A DNA stretch of 64,000 nt from Bacillota bacterium (GCA_023412215.1 JAEYNX010000015.1:65979-129978), one strand, 5' to 3'; numbered from the stretch's first letter, positions 43,329 to 52,422 are shown. Numbers and translations are program-made. Notes: generated by a model from the sequence alone, not told the origin.

Positions 43329-44732
43329 TTAAGGCAGCTTAAAGTAGTTTTTCGCGTTGTGGTACGAGATATTCGCTACGATTTCGCCGAGCGTTTCGTA
43401 GTCCTGCGGGAACTGTCCATCCTCCACCCATTCGCCGAACAGGCGGCACAGGATGCGGCGGAAATACTCATGCCGCGGGTAGGAGAGGAAGCTGCGGGAA
43501 TCCGTCAGCATGCCGATAAATCCCGGCAAATAGCCGATGTTCGCACAGGCTGTCAGCTGCTCCGTCATACCGGTGAGGTGGTCGTTGAACCACCACGCGC
43601 TGCCGTGCTGGAGCTTTCCGACGGCAGAGGAATCCTGAAAACAGCCGATCACCGTCTGGATTGCCTGATTGTCCATCGGATTAAGGCTGTATACGATCGT
43701 GCGCGGAAGTTCATTCGTGCGCGCGAGCGCGTTCAAAAAGTCGGCGAGTTGTGCCGACGGGGTATGGTTGCTGATGCAGTCGTAGCCCGTATCCGGGCCG
43801 AGACGCTCGAACATCATGTCGTTGTTATCGCGTTTGCACCCGTAGTGAAGCTGCATCGCCCAGTCGCGGCGGGCGTATTCGCGCCCCATCTTTAGCAGGA
43901 ATGCGGTTTTAAAAAGCAGCTGGTCTTCGCGGGAAACGGCCTCTCCGGCTAGACGGCGCTCGAAAATCTCTTCTTGCACATCGTCCGAGGCTGGGGCATA
44001 CATCACATATTCCACCGCATGGTCGGCAACGCGGCAGCCGGCTTCATGGAAGAAATCCATGCGGCGGCACAGAGCCTCGAGCAGAGAGGCGTAGGAATCG
44101 ATTCGCAGGCTGGAGGCTTTCTCCAGCCTCGCAAGGTAGGCGGGATAATCCGGCTTTTCAAGGTTCATGGCCTTGTCGGGACGCCATGCGGGCAACACGC
44201 GGGTCTTGAAGCTCTTGTCCTCAGCGATCTTGCGGTGCCACTCAAGCGTATCCACGGGATCGTCGGTGGTGCAGAGCGATTCCACGTTGGAACGGCTCAC
44301 GACTCCTTTGGCGCTCATTCCTTCTTCGGCGAGCTTCGCGTTGCACAGGTCGTAAACCTCATCGGCAGTGCGCCGGTTCAGCAGGCCGTTGTAGCCGAAA
44401 TAACGCCGAAGCTCCAGATGGCTCCAGTGATACAGAGGGTTTCCGATCGCCGCGCCAAGCGTTTGAGCCCACTTGCGGAACTTCTCGCGAGGGTCCGCAT
44501 CCCCTGTAATGTACGCCTCGTCAACACCGTTGGCGCGCATCATGCGCCACTTATAATGATCCCCGCCCAACCACACCTCCGTAATCGTGGAAAAACGGCG
44601 GTCCTCCGCAATTTCACGCGGGCTGATGTGGCAGTGGTAGTCGATGATCGGCTGACCCTTGGCGTAGCGGTGGAAAAGATCCACGGCCGTGGGGGTGGAC
44701 AGGAGAAAATCCGGATCGCAGAAAGACTTCAT
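43329..44732 (-). CDS. uxaC: Uronate isomerase
   Basis: 467 residues, full length for UxaC, which isomerises D-glucuronate to D-fructuronate and D-galacturonate to D-tagaturonate. Amidohydrolase-like TIM barrel: HxH metal ligands in PIIDYHCHISPREIAEDRRF (~28-47), WLGGDHYKWRMMRANGVDE, MQLHYGCKRDNNDMM and a C-terminal SDSRSFLSYPRHEYFRR-type motif. It lies 18 bp after the LacI gene in the same minus-strand unit. It is the only intact uxaC in the window, so it may serve both this galacturonate branch (UxaB, UxaA) and the UxuA/UxuB branch whose own copy is broken at 7106-7270. Confidence 0.95.
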   Translation of the reverse strand: MKSFCDPDFLLSTPTAVDLFHRYAKGQPIIDYHCHISPREIAEDRRFSTITEVWLGGDHYKWRMMRANGVDEAYITGDADPREKFRKWAQTLGAAIGNPLYHWSHLELRRYFGYNGLLNRRTADEVYDLCNAKLAEEGMSAKGVVSRSNVESLCTTDDPVDTLEWHRKIAEDKSFKTRVLPAWRPDKAMNLEKPDYPAYLARLEKASSLRIDSYASLLEALCRRMDFFHEAGCRVADHAVEYVMYAPASDDVQEEIFERRLAGEAVSREDQLLFKTAFLLKMGREYARRDWAMQLHYGCKRDNNDMMFERLGPDTGYDCISNHTPSAQLADFLNALARTNELPRTIVYSLNPMDNQAIQTVIGCFQDSSAVGKLQHGSAWWFNDHLTGMTEQLTACANIGYLPGFIGMLTDSRSFLSYPRHEYFRRILCRLFGEWVEDGQFPQDYETLGEIVANISYHNAKNYFKLP

Positions 44733-44750
44733 GTTTGTGTACCGTCCTTT

Positions 44751-45767
44751 TTATATTCTGTGGGATGTTGTCCCTCGGTGGACAAGTTCAGCAGAAAAGA
44801 TCGTCTGTTGCGGCATTTCTTTTCCTTCCAGAACGCTCAGGAGCGTTTTTACACAATGCTTGCAGATAGGTTCGAGGCGGCTGTCCACCGAGGACAGCTC
44901 CGGGTCGCAGAATTCGGCGATGTCCGCGTTATTGTAGCCGATAATGGCCAGGTCATCCGGAATCAAAAGGCCGTGCTCCTTGGCAAATTTCAGCGCCGCG
45001 ATGGCAAGCCGGTCGTCCGAGGCGATTACGCCGTCAATCTTAATCCCTTGCTCGCGGAGAGCCGTAAGCTGCCGCACAATTCCCGCGACGCTGCCGCTGA
45101 TGGATTCGGCAAAGAGCAGGCGCTCTTTTGGTATGGGAATATCCCGCTGCCGGCAAGCTGCAAGAAAGCCCTCAATTTTGCGCTCGCCGCTGTAGGAGTG
45201 CGCGTTATAGAGGTAGAGCAGATGGCGCTTGCCCTCGTTGAGCAGCGTTTCCACGGCGCTCTTCACCGCCTGGTAATCGTCGCACAGCGTGCTGTGGATG
45301 CCGGGGCCGACGAGGACGCCGTTTACCAGCATCACAGGAACCTTGGCTGCCGCCTGCCGGATGTATTCATTGTCGGCATCGTCACGCTCGATAAAACTGG
45401 AACCGATCAGGACGAGGCCGTCCACCCTCTTGGAGAGGAGAAGCTGCAGGCTCTTGCGCTTTGCCTCCGGGGAAAAGCCCGTGCAGGAAAGGATAGCGTT
45501 GTATCCGTTTATGCGAAGCCCCCGCTCGATCAGCGAGATGGCCTGTGCGAAGTATGAATCCGAGGAGTCGGCACACAGAATTCCCACGGTCTGCATGGAG
45601 TTCAGCCCCAGCCCTCTGGCGAAGGCATTCGGCGTGTAGCCGGATTCGGCGATTACACGAAGCACCTTTTCCTTAGTCTGTTCGCTGACATTGACGCTAT
45701 TGTTCAATACCCGGGAGACGGTGGCGATGGAAACGCCTGCCTTTTTGGATATGTCGTAAATATTCAT
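44751..45767 (-). CDS. LacI-family regulator of galacturonate/pectin genes
   Basis: 338 residues from the ATG at 45767, which follows GGGAGGAC; a start 7 codons earlier is possible. The N-terminal LacI helix-turn-helix (MNIYDISKKAGVSIATVSRV, LNNSVNVSEQTKEKV) is followed by a periplasmic-binding-like effector domain (~60-335). It is encoded upstream of uxaC and divergent from uxaB-uxaA-kduI-kduD. Family members such as KdgR/ExuR-like repressors respond to KDG or uronates; the true effector here is not visible. Confidence 0.92.
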   Translation of the reverse strand: MNIYDISKKAGVSIATVSRVLNNSVNVSEQTKEKVLRVIAESGYTPNAFARGLGLNSMQTVGILCADSSDSYFAQAISLIERGLRINGYNAILSCTGFSPEAKRKSLQLLLSKRVDGLVLIGSSFIERDDADNEYIRQAAAKVPVMLVNGVLVGPGIHSTLCDDYQAVKSAVETLLNEGKRHLLYLYNAHSYSGERKIEGFLAACRQRDIPIPKERLLFAESISGSVAGIVRQLTALREQGIKIDGVIASDDRLAIAALKFAKEHGLLIPDDLAIIGYNNADIAEFCDPELSSVDSRLEPICKHCVKTLLSVLEGKEMPQQTIFSAELVHRGTTSHRI

Positions 45768-45833
45768 GAAAGTCCTCCCATGCCCCATATGCCGGTTGGC
45801 CGTGTAAGTAGTTTCTTTTCACATCTTGGAAAC

Positions 45834-45862
45834 AGTATACGATAGATTGCATGCCATTTCAA
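45834..45862 (-). promoter_or_regulatory. Promoter of the lacI-uxaC unit
   Basis: On the minus strand TTGAAA (45862-45857), a 17-bp spacer and TATACT (45839-45834), 67 bp before the LacI start codon. Confidence 0.6.
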
Positions 45863-45942
45863 TAACAATAGGAATATTTGTATGATATGTATAAACTAAA
45901 GGAGATGATAGTGTGGAAAACGAGCAAAACACCGAATTGCTC

Positions 45943-45990
45943 TTGACGCGAGAAAAAGAATTCGGTATAATCTTCGTGTAAGTGCTTACA
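45943..45990 (+). promoter_or_regulatory. Promoter with LacI-type operator for uxaB operon
   Basis: TTGACG (45943-45948), 17-bp spacer and TATAAT (45966-45971), a near-consensus promoter. Immediately downstream, TGTAAGTGCTTACA (45977-45990) is a palindrome with 6-bp arms, the shape of a LacI-family operator, covering the expected start site. Binding there would block initiation, so the divergent LacI protein is most likely a repressor. Confidence 0.75.
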
Positions 45991-46032
45991 TAGCCAATCG
46001 ATTTCATGAATCGATAAGGAAGGATGAATGCC

Positions 46033-47508
46033 ATGCCTGTTACTTTAAACCGCGAACTGAGCGAAAAAAAAGAAAGACCAGTCAGAGTATTGCAATTTGG
46101 CGAGGGTAATTTTCTTCGCGGTTTTGTGGACTGCTTCGTGGATATTGCCAACGAAAAAGGTGCCTTTGATGGTGATGTAGCGGTTGTTAAGCCAATCCCC
46201 GGCGGAAATCTCGAAGGATTCCGGCGGCAGGAGTGCCAGTATACCGTTTTGCTGCGCGGCGTGCGGGACGGGGAGGAAACCGTTTCCTCGCGTATGGTGA
46301 CCTGCATTGCGGACGCGGTGGACCCTTATGTGGAGTACGGGCGCTACACGGATTATGCAAAGCTGGATACGCTGCGCTTTATCGTATCCAACACCACGGA
46401 GGCTGGCATTGTTTTTGAGCCCGAAGACCTACAGGAGAATACCCCACAGAAATCCTTTCCCGGCAAGCTGACGAAGCTGCTTTATGACCGTTACCGCCGT
46501 TTTGACGGAGCGAAGGACAAAGGGCTTGTGATGCTGCCGGTAGAATTGATCGAGAATAACGGCGGCAAGCTTCGCGAGTGCGTGCTGTGCATGATCGCGC
46601 ACTGGGGGCTGGAGGATGCCTTCCGGCAGTGGGTAGAGGAATCCTGCGAATTCTGCTCCACGCTGGTTGACCGCATCGTCACAGGATACCCGCGCGATGA
46701 AGCGCAGACACTCTGGGAAGGCTTCGGCTACCGCGACGAACTAATCGTGACGGGCGAGCCCTTTGCGCTTTGGGTGATCGAATGCTCTTCCCGTATCAAG
46801 GAGGAATTTCCGCTTGACAAGGCCGGGCTGCCGGTGATTTTCACGCCGGATCAGGCCCCCTACCGTCAGCGCAAGGTCCGCATCCTGAACGGGGTGCATA
46901 CCTCTTTCGCGCTGGCGGCGTTCCTCGCAGGGCACGATGATGTGTTCCATGCCATGGAGGATGAACTGTTCCGCGGCTTCGTACTCGAGACGATCTTTGA
47001 GGAAATCATCCCTACGCTGGATCTGCCGCGCGGGGAACTTGAGGAATTTGCCAATGCGGCCGTTGAACGCTTCCGCAATCCGTATATCAAGCACGAGCTG
47101 CTTTCGATTTCGCTCAACTCCGTATCCAAGTGGCGCGCGCGCTGCCTGCCCAGCTTCAGCGGATATGTGAGGCAGACCGGCAAACTGCCGCAACGCCTCG
47201 CCTTTTCCCTTGCGGCGCTAGCGGCCTTCTACAGCGTCAGCTATGTGGACGGCACGTATTCAGGTACGCGGAACGGGGCGGCTTACCGCGTTCAGGATGA
47301 TGCTCTCGTGCTGGACTTTTTTGTAAAGCATGGCGGCCTCCCCCCGCGTGAGCTTGCGGAGGCACTGCTCGGCAACGAAGCGTTCTTTGGCGAGGATTTG
47401 AGAAACTACGTAGGCGCGGCGGACGCCGTCGCCTCGGCGCTGAAAGATATCCGTCTTATGGGAATGCGCAAGGCCGTCGAGCGCCGGTTCGGGAGGAAAA
47501 AAGCATGA
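46033..47508 (+). CDS. uxaB: Tagaturonate reductase (altronate oxidoreductase)
   Basis: 491 residues of the mannitol dehydrogenase family, NAD-dependent, reducing D-tagaturonate to D-altronate. N-terminal Rossmann part with VRVLQFGEGNFLRGFVDCFV; C-terminal part with QRKVRILNGVHTSFALAAFL, which carries the Asn and His of the family and the UxaB-specific NGxHT. I choose the ATG at 46033 because AAGGAAGG lies 9 bases before it; the ATG at 46024 directly abuts that site. First gene of a five-gene operon; its stop overlaps the uxaA start (ATGA). Confidence 0.93.
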   Translation: MPVTLNRELSEKKERPVRVLQFGEGNFLRGFVDCFVDIANEKGAFDGDVAVVKPIPGGNLEGFRRQECQYTVLLRGVRDGEETVSSRMVTCIADAVDPYVEYGRYTDYAKLDTLRFIVSNTTEAGIVFEPEDLQENTPQKSFPGKLTKLLYDRYRRFDGAKDKGLVMLPVELIENNGGKLRECVLCMIAHWGLEDAFRQWVEESCEFCSTLVDRIVTGYPRDEAQTLWEGFGYRDELIVTGEPFALWVIECSSRIKEEFPLDKAGLPVIFTPDQAPYRQRKVRILNGVHTSFALAAFLAGHDDVFHAMEDELFRGFVLETIFEEIIPTLDLPRGELEEFANAAVERFRNPYIKHELLSISLNSVSKWRARCLPSFSGYVRQTGKLPQRLAFSLAALAAFYSVSYVDGTYSGTRNGAAYRVQDDALVLDFFVKHGGLPPRELAEALLGNEAFFGEDLRNYVGAADAVASALKDIRLMGMRKAVERRFGRKKA

Positions 47509-48986
47509 GCGCCTTCATCCGCATCGCGCCGGAGGACAATGTCGCGGTAGCGCTCCGCGACATTGCCGCGGGAGAAACCATCGAAGCGGTGGGGGTGTCC
47601 TGCGAAATCCGCGAGAAGATCCCCCGGGGGCACAAAGTGGCGCTTCAGCCTGTTGCGGCGGGCGAGCCCGTGATCAAATACGGGTCGCCGATCGGTGCCG
47701 CGAAAGAGGCGATTGCCCCGGGTACGCATGTGCATACGCACAATCTGCGCACGCTTCTGGATAGGGAGCTTGAGTACCGTTACGAGCCGGTGCAGCCCGT
47801 CAAGTTGTCCGAGCCGGAGCGCACCTTTCATGGCTTTCTGCGGGAGGACGGGCGGGCGGGCATCCGCAACGAAATCTGGATACTGCCGACGGTCGGCTGC
47901 GTGAACAGCATCGCCGCTCTGCTTACCAAGCGCGCGGAGGGTTTCCGTAAGGGCTCGGTAGATGCGGTGGCATCCTTTCCGCATCCCTATGGCTGCTCAC
48001 AGATGGGCGACGATCAGGAAAATACCCGACGCATACTCGCCGCTCTCGCGAGGCATCCGAACGCGGGCGGTGTGCTGGTACTGGGGCTTGGCTGCGAAAA
48101 CAGCGGCATCGAGATTCTGAAGGAGTACATCGGTGGGCAGGCTTCCCGCCGTATCCGCTTCCTGCGCTGTCAGGACGTGGAGGACGAGGTGGAAGAGGGC
48201 GAGCGTATCCTTCGGGAGCTGATGGAGGAAGCCGCCCGATGCGGGCGCGTCCCGGTCGGCACCTCCAAGCTCACAGTGGGGCTCAAATGCGGCGGGTCGG
48301 ACGGCTTCTCCGGCATCACGGCCAATCCCCTTGTCGGCTCGTTCTCCGACCGTCTGATCTCACAGGGGGGAACCGCCATCCTGACGGAGGTTCCCGAGAT
48401 GTTCGGCGCGGAGACGCTGCTTATGAACCGCTGTGCGACCGAGGAGCTGTTTGGCAAAACCGTATCCCTGATCAACGGCTTCAAGCACTATTTTCTGGAG
48501 CACGGGCAGACGGTGTATGAGAACCCCTCCCCCGGCAACAAGCAGGGGGGCATCTCCACACTGGAAGACAAATCCCTCGGCTGCACGCAGAAATCCGGGC
48601 GTTCCCCGGTGGAAGGCGTGTTGAAATACGGTGAGCCGGTCGGGCACGGCGGGCTGCACCTTCTCGAAGCGCCCGGCAACGACCTTATTGCGTCAACGGC
48701 GCTTGCCGCTTCGGGCGCACAACTCGTCCTGTTCACAACCGGGAGGGGTACCCCCTTCGCATGCCCCGTGCCGACGGTGAAGATTGCAAGCAACTCCGTT
48801 CTCGCCGCACATAAGCGCTCCTGGATCGATTTCAATGCGGGCGCGCTGCTCGACGGAACGGATATTAAGACCCTGACGGAGGCATTGCTTCAGGAGGTGC
48901 TAAAGATCGCCTCCGGCAAGCCTGTCAAAAGTGAGGAAGCTGGCGCACGAGATATGGCAATCTGGAAAGACGGCGTGACACTCTAA
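47505..48986 (+). CDS. uxaA: Altronate dehydratase
   Basis: 493 residues, full length. It dehydrates D-altronate to KDG using iron. An N-terminal SAF domain (~1-95, IRIAPEDNVAVALRDIAAGE and GTHVHTHNLRTLL) precedes the catalytic UxaA domain (~105-490) with GFLREDGRAGIRNEIWILPT, FPHPYGCSQMGDD, VGLKCGGSDGFSGITANPL and HGGLHLLEAPGNDL. It is translated from an ATG overlapping the uxaB stop and followed after 17 bp by kduI. Confidence 0.95.
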   Translation: MSAFIRIAPEDNVAVALRDIAAGETIEAVGVSCEIREKIPRGHKVALQPVAAGEPVIKYGSPIGAAKEAIAPGTHVHTHNLRTLLDRELEYRYEPVQPVKLSEPERTFHGFLREDGRAGIRNEIWILPTVGCVNSIAALLTKRAEGFRKGSVDAVASFPHPYGCSQMGDDQENTRRILAALARHPNAGGVLVLGLGCENSGIEILKEYIGGQASRRIRFLRCQDVEDEVEEGERILRELMEEAARCGRVPVGTSKLTVGLKCGGSDGFSGITANPLVGSFSDRLISQGGTAILTEVPEMFGAETLLMNRCATEELFGKTVSLINGFKHYFLEHGQTVYENPSPGNKQGGISTLEDKSLGCTQKSGRSPVEGVLKYGEPVGHGGLHLLEAPGNDLIASTALAASGAQLVLFTTGRGTPFACPVPTVKIASNSVLAAHKRSWIDFNAGALLDGTDIKTLTEALLQEVLKIASGKPVKSEEAGARDMAIWKDGVTL

Positions 48987-49003
48987 CATAAGGAGGGTAC
49001 AGT

Positions 49004-49846
49004 ATGGAAATCCGATACAGTGTGAATCAGCGTGACGTAAAGAGGTATACGACCGAGGAACTCCGCGAGGAATTCCTCGTCGAGAACCTATATGTCGCGG
49101 ATACGGTCCGCGCGGTGTACAGCCATGTCGACCGGATGGTCGTGTTCGGAATTATGCCTGTGAAGGAGGTGGTTCCGATTGGCAAGGGCGTGGACATTTG
49201 GGCAAATTTCGGCACCTCGTTCCTGCTCGAGCGACGTGAGGCGGGCTTCTTCAACATCGGCGGAGCCGGCGTGTGCACGGTGGACGAAAAAGCGTATCCG
49301 ATGGGACACCGCGACTGCATCTATATTGCGCGCGGCGCGAAGGAGGTAACCTTTGCAAGCGATAACGCGGCAAGGCCCGCGAAGTTTTACGGGGTGTCGG
49401 CGCCCGCACACCGTACTTGTGAGACGCGCTTCATCAGCATCGCCGATGCGGCAAAGAAGCCTCTCGGCTCCGCCGAAGAGGCGAACAAGCGTGTGATCAA
49501 CCAGTTTATACATCCCGATGTTCTGGACACCTGCCAGCTTTCCATGGGGCTTACCGTCCTTGAGCCGGGCAGTGTGTGGAATACCATGCCCGCGCATACG
49601 CATGAGCGCCGTATGGAGATCTATACCTACTTCGGCATTGAGGGCAACAACGTCGTCTTTCATATGATGGGCGAGGGCGATCAGACGCGCCATATTGTGA
49701 TGAAGAACGGCGATGCTGTCATCTCTCCGAGCTGGAGCATCCACTCCGGCGTGGGCACCGCGAGCTATTCGTTCATCTGGGCGATGGGCGGCGAGAATCA
49801 GGCATTTGACGATATGGACCACATCAAGACGATCGATATTCGGTAA
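49004..49846 (+). CDS. kduI: 5-keto-4-deoxyuronate isomerase
   Basis: 280 residues, the usual KduI size. It is a zinc cupin converting 5-keto-4-deoxyuronate (from unsaturated uronates) to 2,5-diketo-3-deoxygluconate. Motifs: MEIRYSVNQRDVKRYTTEEL at the start, FFNIGGAGVCTVDE, and MPAHTHERRMEIYTYF, which provides two His and a Glu metal ligand, with a further His in SPSWSIHSGVG. The ribosome site AAGGAGGG precedes the ATG. It feeds KduD, encoded 12 bp downstream, and uses the product released by GH105. Confidence 0.96.
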   Translation: MEIRYSVNQRDVKRYTTEELREEFLVENLYVADTVRAVYSHVDRMVVFGIMPVKEVVPIGKGVDIWANFGTSFLLERREAGFFNIGGAGVCTVDEKAYPMGHRDCIYIARGAKEVTFASDNAARPAKFYGVSAPAHRTCETRFISIADAAKKPLGSAEEANKRVINQFIHPDVLDTCQLSMGLTVLEPGSVWNTMPAHTHERRMEIYTYFGIEGNNVVFHMMGEGDQTRHIVMKNGDAVISPSWSIHSGVGTASYSFIWAMGGENQAFDDMDHIKTIDIR

Positions 49847-49858
49847 GGAGGCAAGGGC

Positions 49859-50650
49859 ATGGAATTATTTTCTTTAAAAGGTAAGACCGCACTTGTAACC
49901 GGTGCATCCTATGGCATCGGCCTCGCCATTGCGCTGGGGCTGGCAAAGGCGGGGGCGCGGATCATATTCAACGATATCAGGCAGGAGCTTGTGGATAAAG
50001 GCCTTGCAGCCTATAGGGAAGCTGGGATCGACGCGAAAGGCTATGTCTGTGACGTGACGGATGAGGAGCAGGTGCAGGCGATGGTCGCGCAGATTGCGAA
50101 CGACGTTGCCCCCATCGACATCCTCGTGAACAACGCAGGAATCATCAAGCGCATTCCCATGACGGAGATGAGCGCCACTGAGTTCCGGCAGGTGATCGAC
50201 GTCGATCTGAACGCGCCGTTTATCGTCGCGAAGGCGGTTATCCCTTCGATGGTCGAGAGGGGCGGCGGAAAGATCATCAACATCTGCTCAATGATGAGCG
50301 AGCTCGGGCGTGAGACGGTTTCCGCCTACGCCGCCGCCAAGGGCGGGCTCAAGATGCTGACCAAGAACATCGCGTCCGAATACGGATGCAAGAACATTCA
50401 GTGCAACGGGATCGGCCCCGGTTATATCGCGACGCCCCAGACGGCCCCTCTCAGAGAGTGGCAGCCGGATGGTTCCCGCCACCCGTTTGACAGCTTCATT
50501 CTCGCCAAGACCCCAGCGGGACGCTGGGGCAATCCGGAAGACCTTGTCGGGCCGGCGGTATTCCTCTCTTCCCCGGCCTCTGATTTCGTGAACGGACATA
50601 TCCTTTACGTCGACGGCGGCATCCTCGCCTATATTGGCAAGCAGCCGTAA
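49859..50650 (+). CDS. kduD: 2-keto-3-deoxygluconate dehydrogenase (SDR)
   Basis: 263 residues of the short-chain dehydrogenase family. It reduces 2,5-diketo-3-deoxygluconate to KDG with NAD(P)H. TGASYGIGLAIA is the nucleotide-binding motif (~14-25), NNAGI follows at ~90, and the catalytic triad appears as the Ser of ICSMMSELG plus YAAAK. It lies immediately after kduI with ribosome site AAGGAGG, completing the unsaturated-uronate branch to KDG. Confidence 0.94.
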   Translation: MELFSLKGKTALVTGASYGIGLAIALGLAKAGARIIFNDIRQELVDKGLAAYREAGIDAKGYVCDVTDEEQVQAMVAQIANDVAPIDILVNNAGIIKRIPMTEMSATEFRQVIDVDLNAPFIVAKAVIPSMVERGGGKIINICSMMSELGRETVSAYAAAKGGLKMLTKNIASEYGCKNIQCNGIGPGYIATPQTAPLREWQPDGSRHPFDSFILAKTPAGRWGNPEDLVGPAVFLSSPASDFVNGHILYVDGGILAYIGKQP

Positions 50651-50668
50651 GAAGGGAGCGTTTCCGCC

Positions 50669-51511
50669 ATGCAGATCGGTATCCGCCTGCACGATGCGGC
50701 GGAGCTTCCTCTCCCCAATCGGCTTGACGCTGTTTCGGCACAGGGATTCTCCTGCGTGCATCTGGCGCTTTCCAAGGTGCTTGGAAAAGAGTTCATGCAG
50801 CCTGGGGCACTCACCCCCGGTCTTGCTATGCACCTCAAGAGGGAATTTGCGCGCCGTCAGCTTGATATAGCGGTGCTCGGCTGCTACTTAAACCCCGTGC
50901 ATCCGGACCCGGATGTGCTTGCGGACATCCGGCGCACCTATGAGGCGCATATCCGTTTCGCTGCGCATCTGGGCTGCGGCGTCGTCGGAACGGAAACGGG
51001 AGCGCCGAATGCGCAGTACAGATTTGAACCCGTATGCCGCTCGGAAGAGTCTCTCGCGCTGTTCATTCGCAATCTGCGCCCCCTCATCCGCAGCTGTGAA
51101 CAGATGGGAGTGCTCTTTGCCATCGAGCCGGTTTATACCCACATCGTGAGCGACGGCAAGCGGGCAAGGCGCGTGCTGGATGAGATTGCCTCACCCAATC
51201 TTCGCATCATCCTCGACCCCGTCAACCTGCTGCATATGGAGAATGTGACGCGCCGTGACGAGGTCATCGGTGAGGCAATCGAGCTTCTCCGTGAGGAAAT
51301 CGCCGTGATCCATATCAAGGATTACGTGATCCGCGACGGCACGCTGAAAAGCGTTGCCGCCGGGACAGGCGAGATGGATTACACGCAGGTGCTGAATTTT
51401 GCGCGACGCGAAAAGCCGTGGATTCAAGCAACACTGGAAAATACAACTCCGGATAATGCACAAGCCGCCCGGCTTCATATCGAGCGCCTCGCAAAAGAGG
51501 AGGAAGCGTAA
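50669..51511 (+). CDS. Sugar phosphate isomerase/epimerase-like TIM barrel protein
   Basis: 280 residues of the xylose-isomerase-like TIM-barrel family (AP endonuclease family 2 fold). Segments MQIGIRLHDAAELPLPNRLD, AAHLGCGVVGTETGAPNAQY, LFAIEPVYTHIV, LDPVNLLHMEN and VIHIKDYVIRDG place the expected metal-ligand Glu, Asp, His and Glu residues on the barrel. The ribosome site is GGGAG. Last gene of the uxaB operon, before a strong terminator. Its substrate is not recognisable; the operon suggests epimerisation or isomerisation of a uronate, keto-sugar or pectic monosaccharide. Confidence 0.82.
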   Translation: MQIGIRLHDAAELPLPNRLDAVSAQGFSCVHLALSKVLGKEFMQPGALTPGLAMHLKREFARRQLDIAVLGCYLNPVHPDPDVLADIRRTYEAHIRFAAHLGCGVVGTETGAPNAQYRFEPVCRSEESLALFIRNLRPLIRSCEQMGVLFAIEPVYTHIVSDGKRARRVLDEIASPNLRIILDPVNLLHMENVTRRDEVIGEAIELLREEIAVIHIKDYVIRDGTLKSVAAGTGEMDYTQVLNFARREKPWIQATLENTTPDNAQAARLHIERLAKEEEA

Positions 51512-51576
51512 ATGCGTCTTCAACAGGGCAACTTATTAAACCGTACCCCAAACCGTAACGACAAAATGGAAAATCA

Positions 51577-51620
51577 AAACCACTAGTTAAACTGGTGGTT
51601 TGCACAAGCCCTAGAAGGGC
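51577..51620 (+). mobile_element. Orphan IS200/IS605-type end (candidate)
   Basis: AAACCACTAGTT (51577-51588) and AACTGGTGGTTT (51590-51601) form a long stem, followed by GCACAA and a second small stem GCCC-TAGAA-GGGC (51608-51620). Imperfect subterminal hairpins of this form are typical of IS200/IS605-family ends recognised by Y1 transposases. No transposase gene accompanies it. Confidence 0.35.
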
Positions 51621-51717
51621 ATATTACTGGCGCAGCGTTTTAAGACGCACTAAAAGTACTTCTACGATTTTTACTTTCTCTGAAAATGTGCTTACCAGCC
51701 CTTTAGCGGCACCACTG

Positions 51718-51749
51718 AAAAGGCCGTCGGCAAAAGTCGACGGCCTTTT
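51718..51749. terminator. Strong bidirectional terminator after uxaB-epimerase operon
   Basis: AAAAGGCCGTCG (51718-51729) pairs perfectly with CGACGGCCTTTT (51738-51749), 8-nt loop; A-run before and T-run after make it usable on both strands. It lies 206 bp after the epimerase stop. Confidence 0.85.
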
Positions 51750-52390
51750 GCTGTATAAAAGTTCATCCTGCTCGCAAGCAGTTTTACTCCATTCAAAAGC
51801 TAACATGAAGTAAAGCTTCAGAAATTGATTCTGTGATGAAAGAGAAATAGTAAGTATGAATTCTTGCGGTAAAGCCTCTAATTCTTCCATGAACTCTGCA
51901 TAAAAGGGAAAATACCATTGCCGCCAGCATTCCATGGATTTCACAGTGCTGGCGGCAAAAAATGTCGGGGAAAGCGTCACCACTCTCGCATTCTTTAGAC
52001 GCGCTAAGATAATCCACAACTTGCTCCTGTGTAAGTCTGATTTCTTTTTTCCGAATGGTCTTATTCATCAGCATTTTATCATCACCTAATTTGACATTTT
52101 GAATAGCCTTCTTGACTATATACCATCAGAAGCATCGTGATTCCACCATTGAGCAGTAATTAAACAAAAGAAGAGAAAATTAACCACAAGCTAATTATTG
52201 GGGAATAGACTTGATTCTTGCCGTTAAGTGGCGTAAGATTCTTTTGCCATGTTTGTTCCTAAGTTTGTCGTTATGAAGATTCGTGCCAATGAATCCCCAC
52301 AGCTTATTTGAGAAGTGTGAGGATTTTCTGAATAATACAAACCACTAATTGATAAATCAAAATGGACATTGAAGAAATTTACAGAACGCA

Positions 52391-52422
52391 AAACTGATAC
52401 CATTTGAAAACAGTATCAGTTT
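52391..52422 (-). terminator. Terminator stem after GH78 gene
   Basis: AAACTGATAC (52391-52400) pairs with GTATCAGTTT (52413-52422). Read on the minus strand it follows the GH78 stop by 46 bp; the T-run on that strand is only four bases, while the plus strand has GCTTTTTG. Confidence 0.6.

Noticed and set aside
43974..45557. Open frame of 527 codons on the + strand
   Set aside because: Antisense to uxaC and the LacI gene, both with clear family motifs; its composition follows from their codon use and it has no recognisable domain.
51624..52019. 131-codon frame on the - strand
   Set aside because: Includes the complement of a perfect terminator stem and lacks a ribosome site; treated as non-coding.
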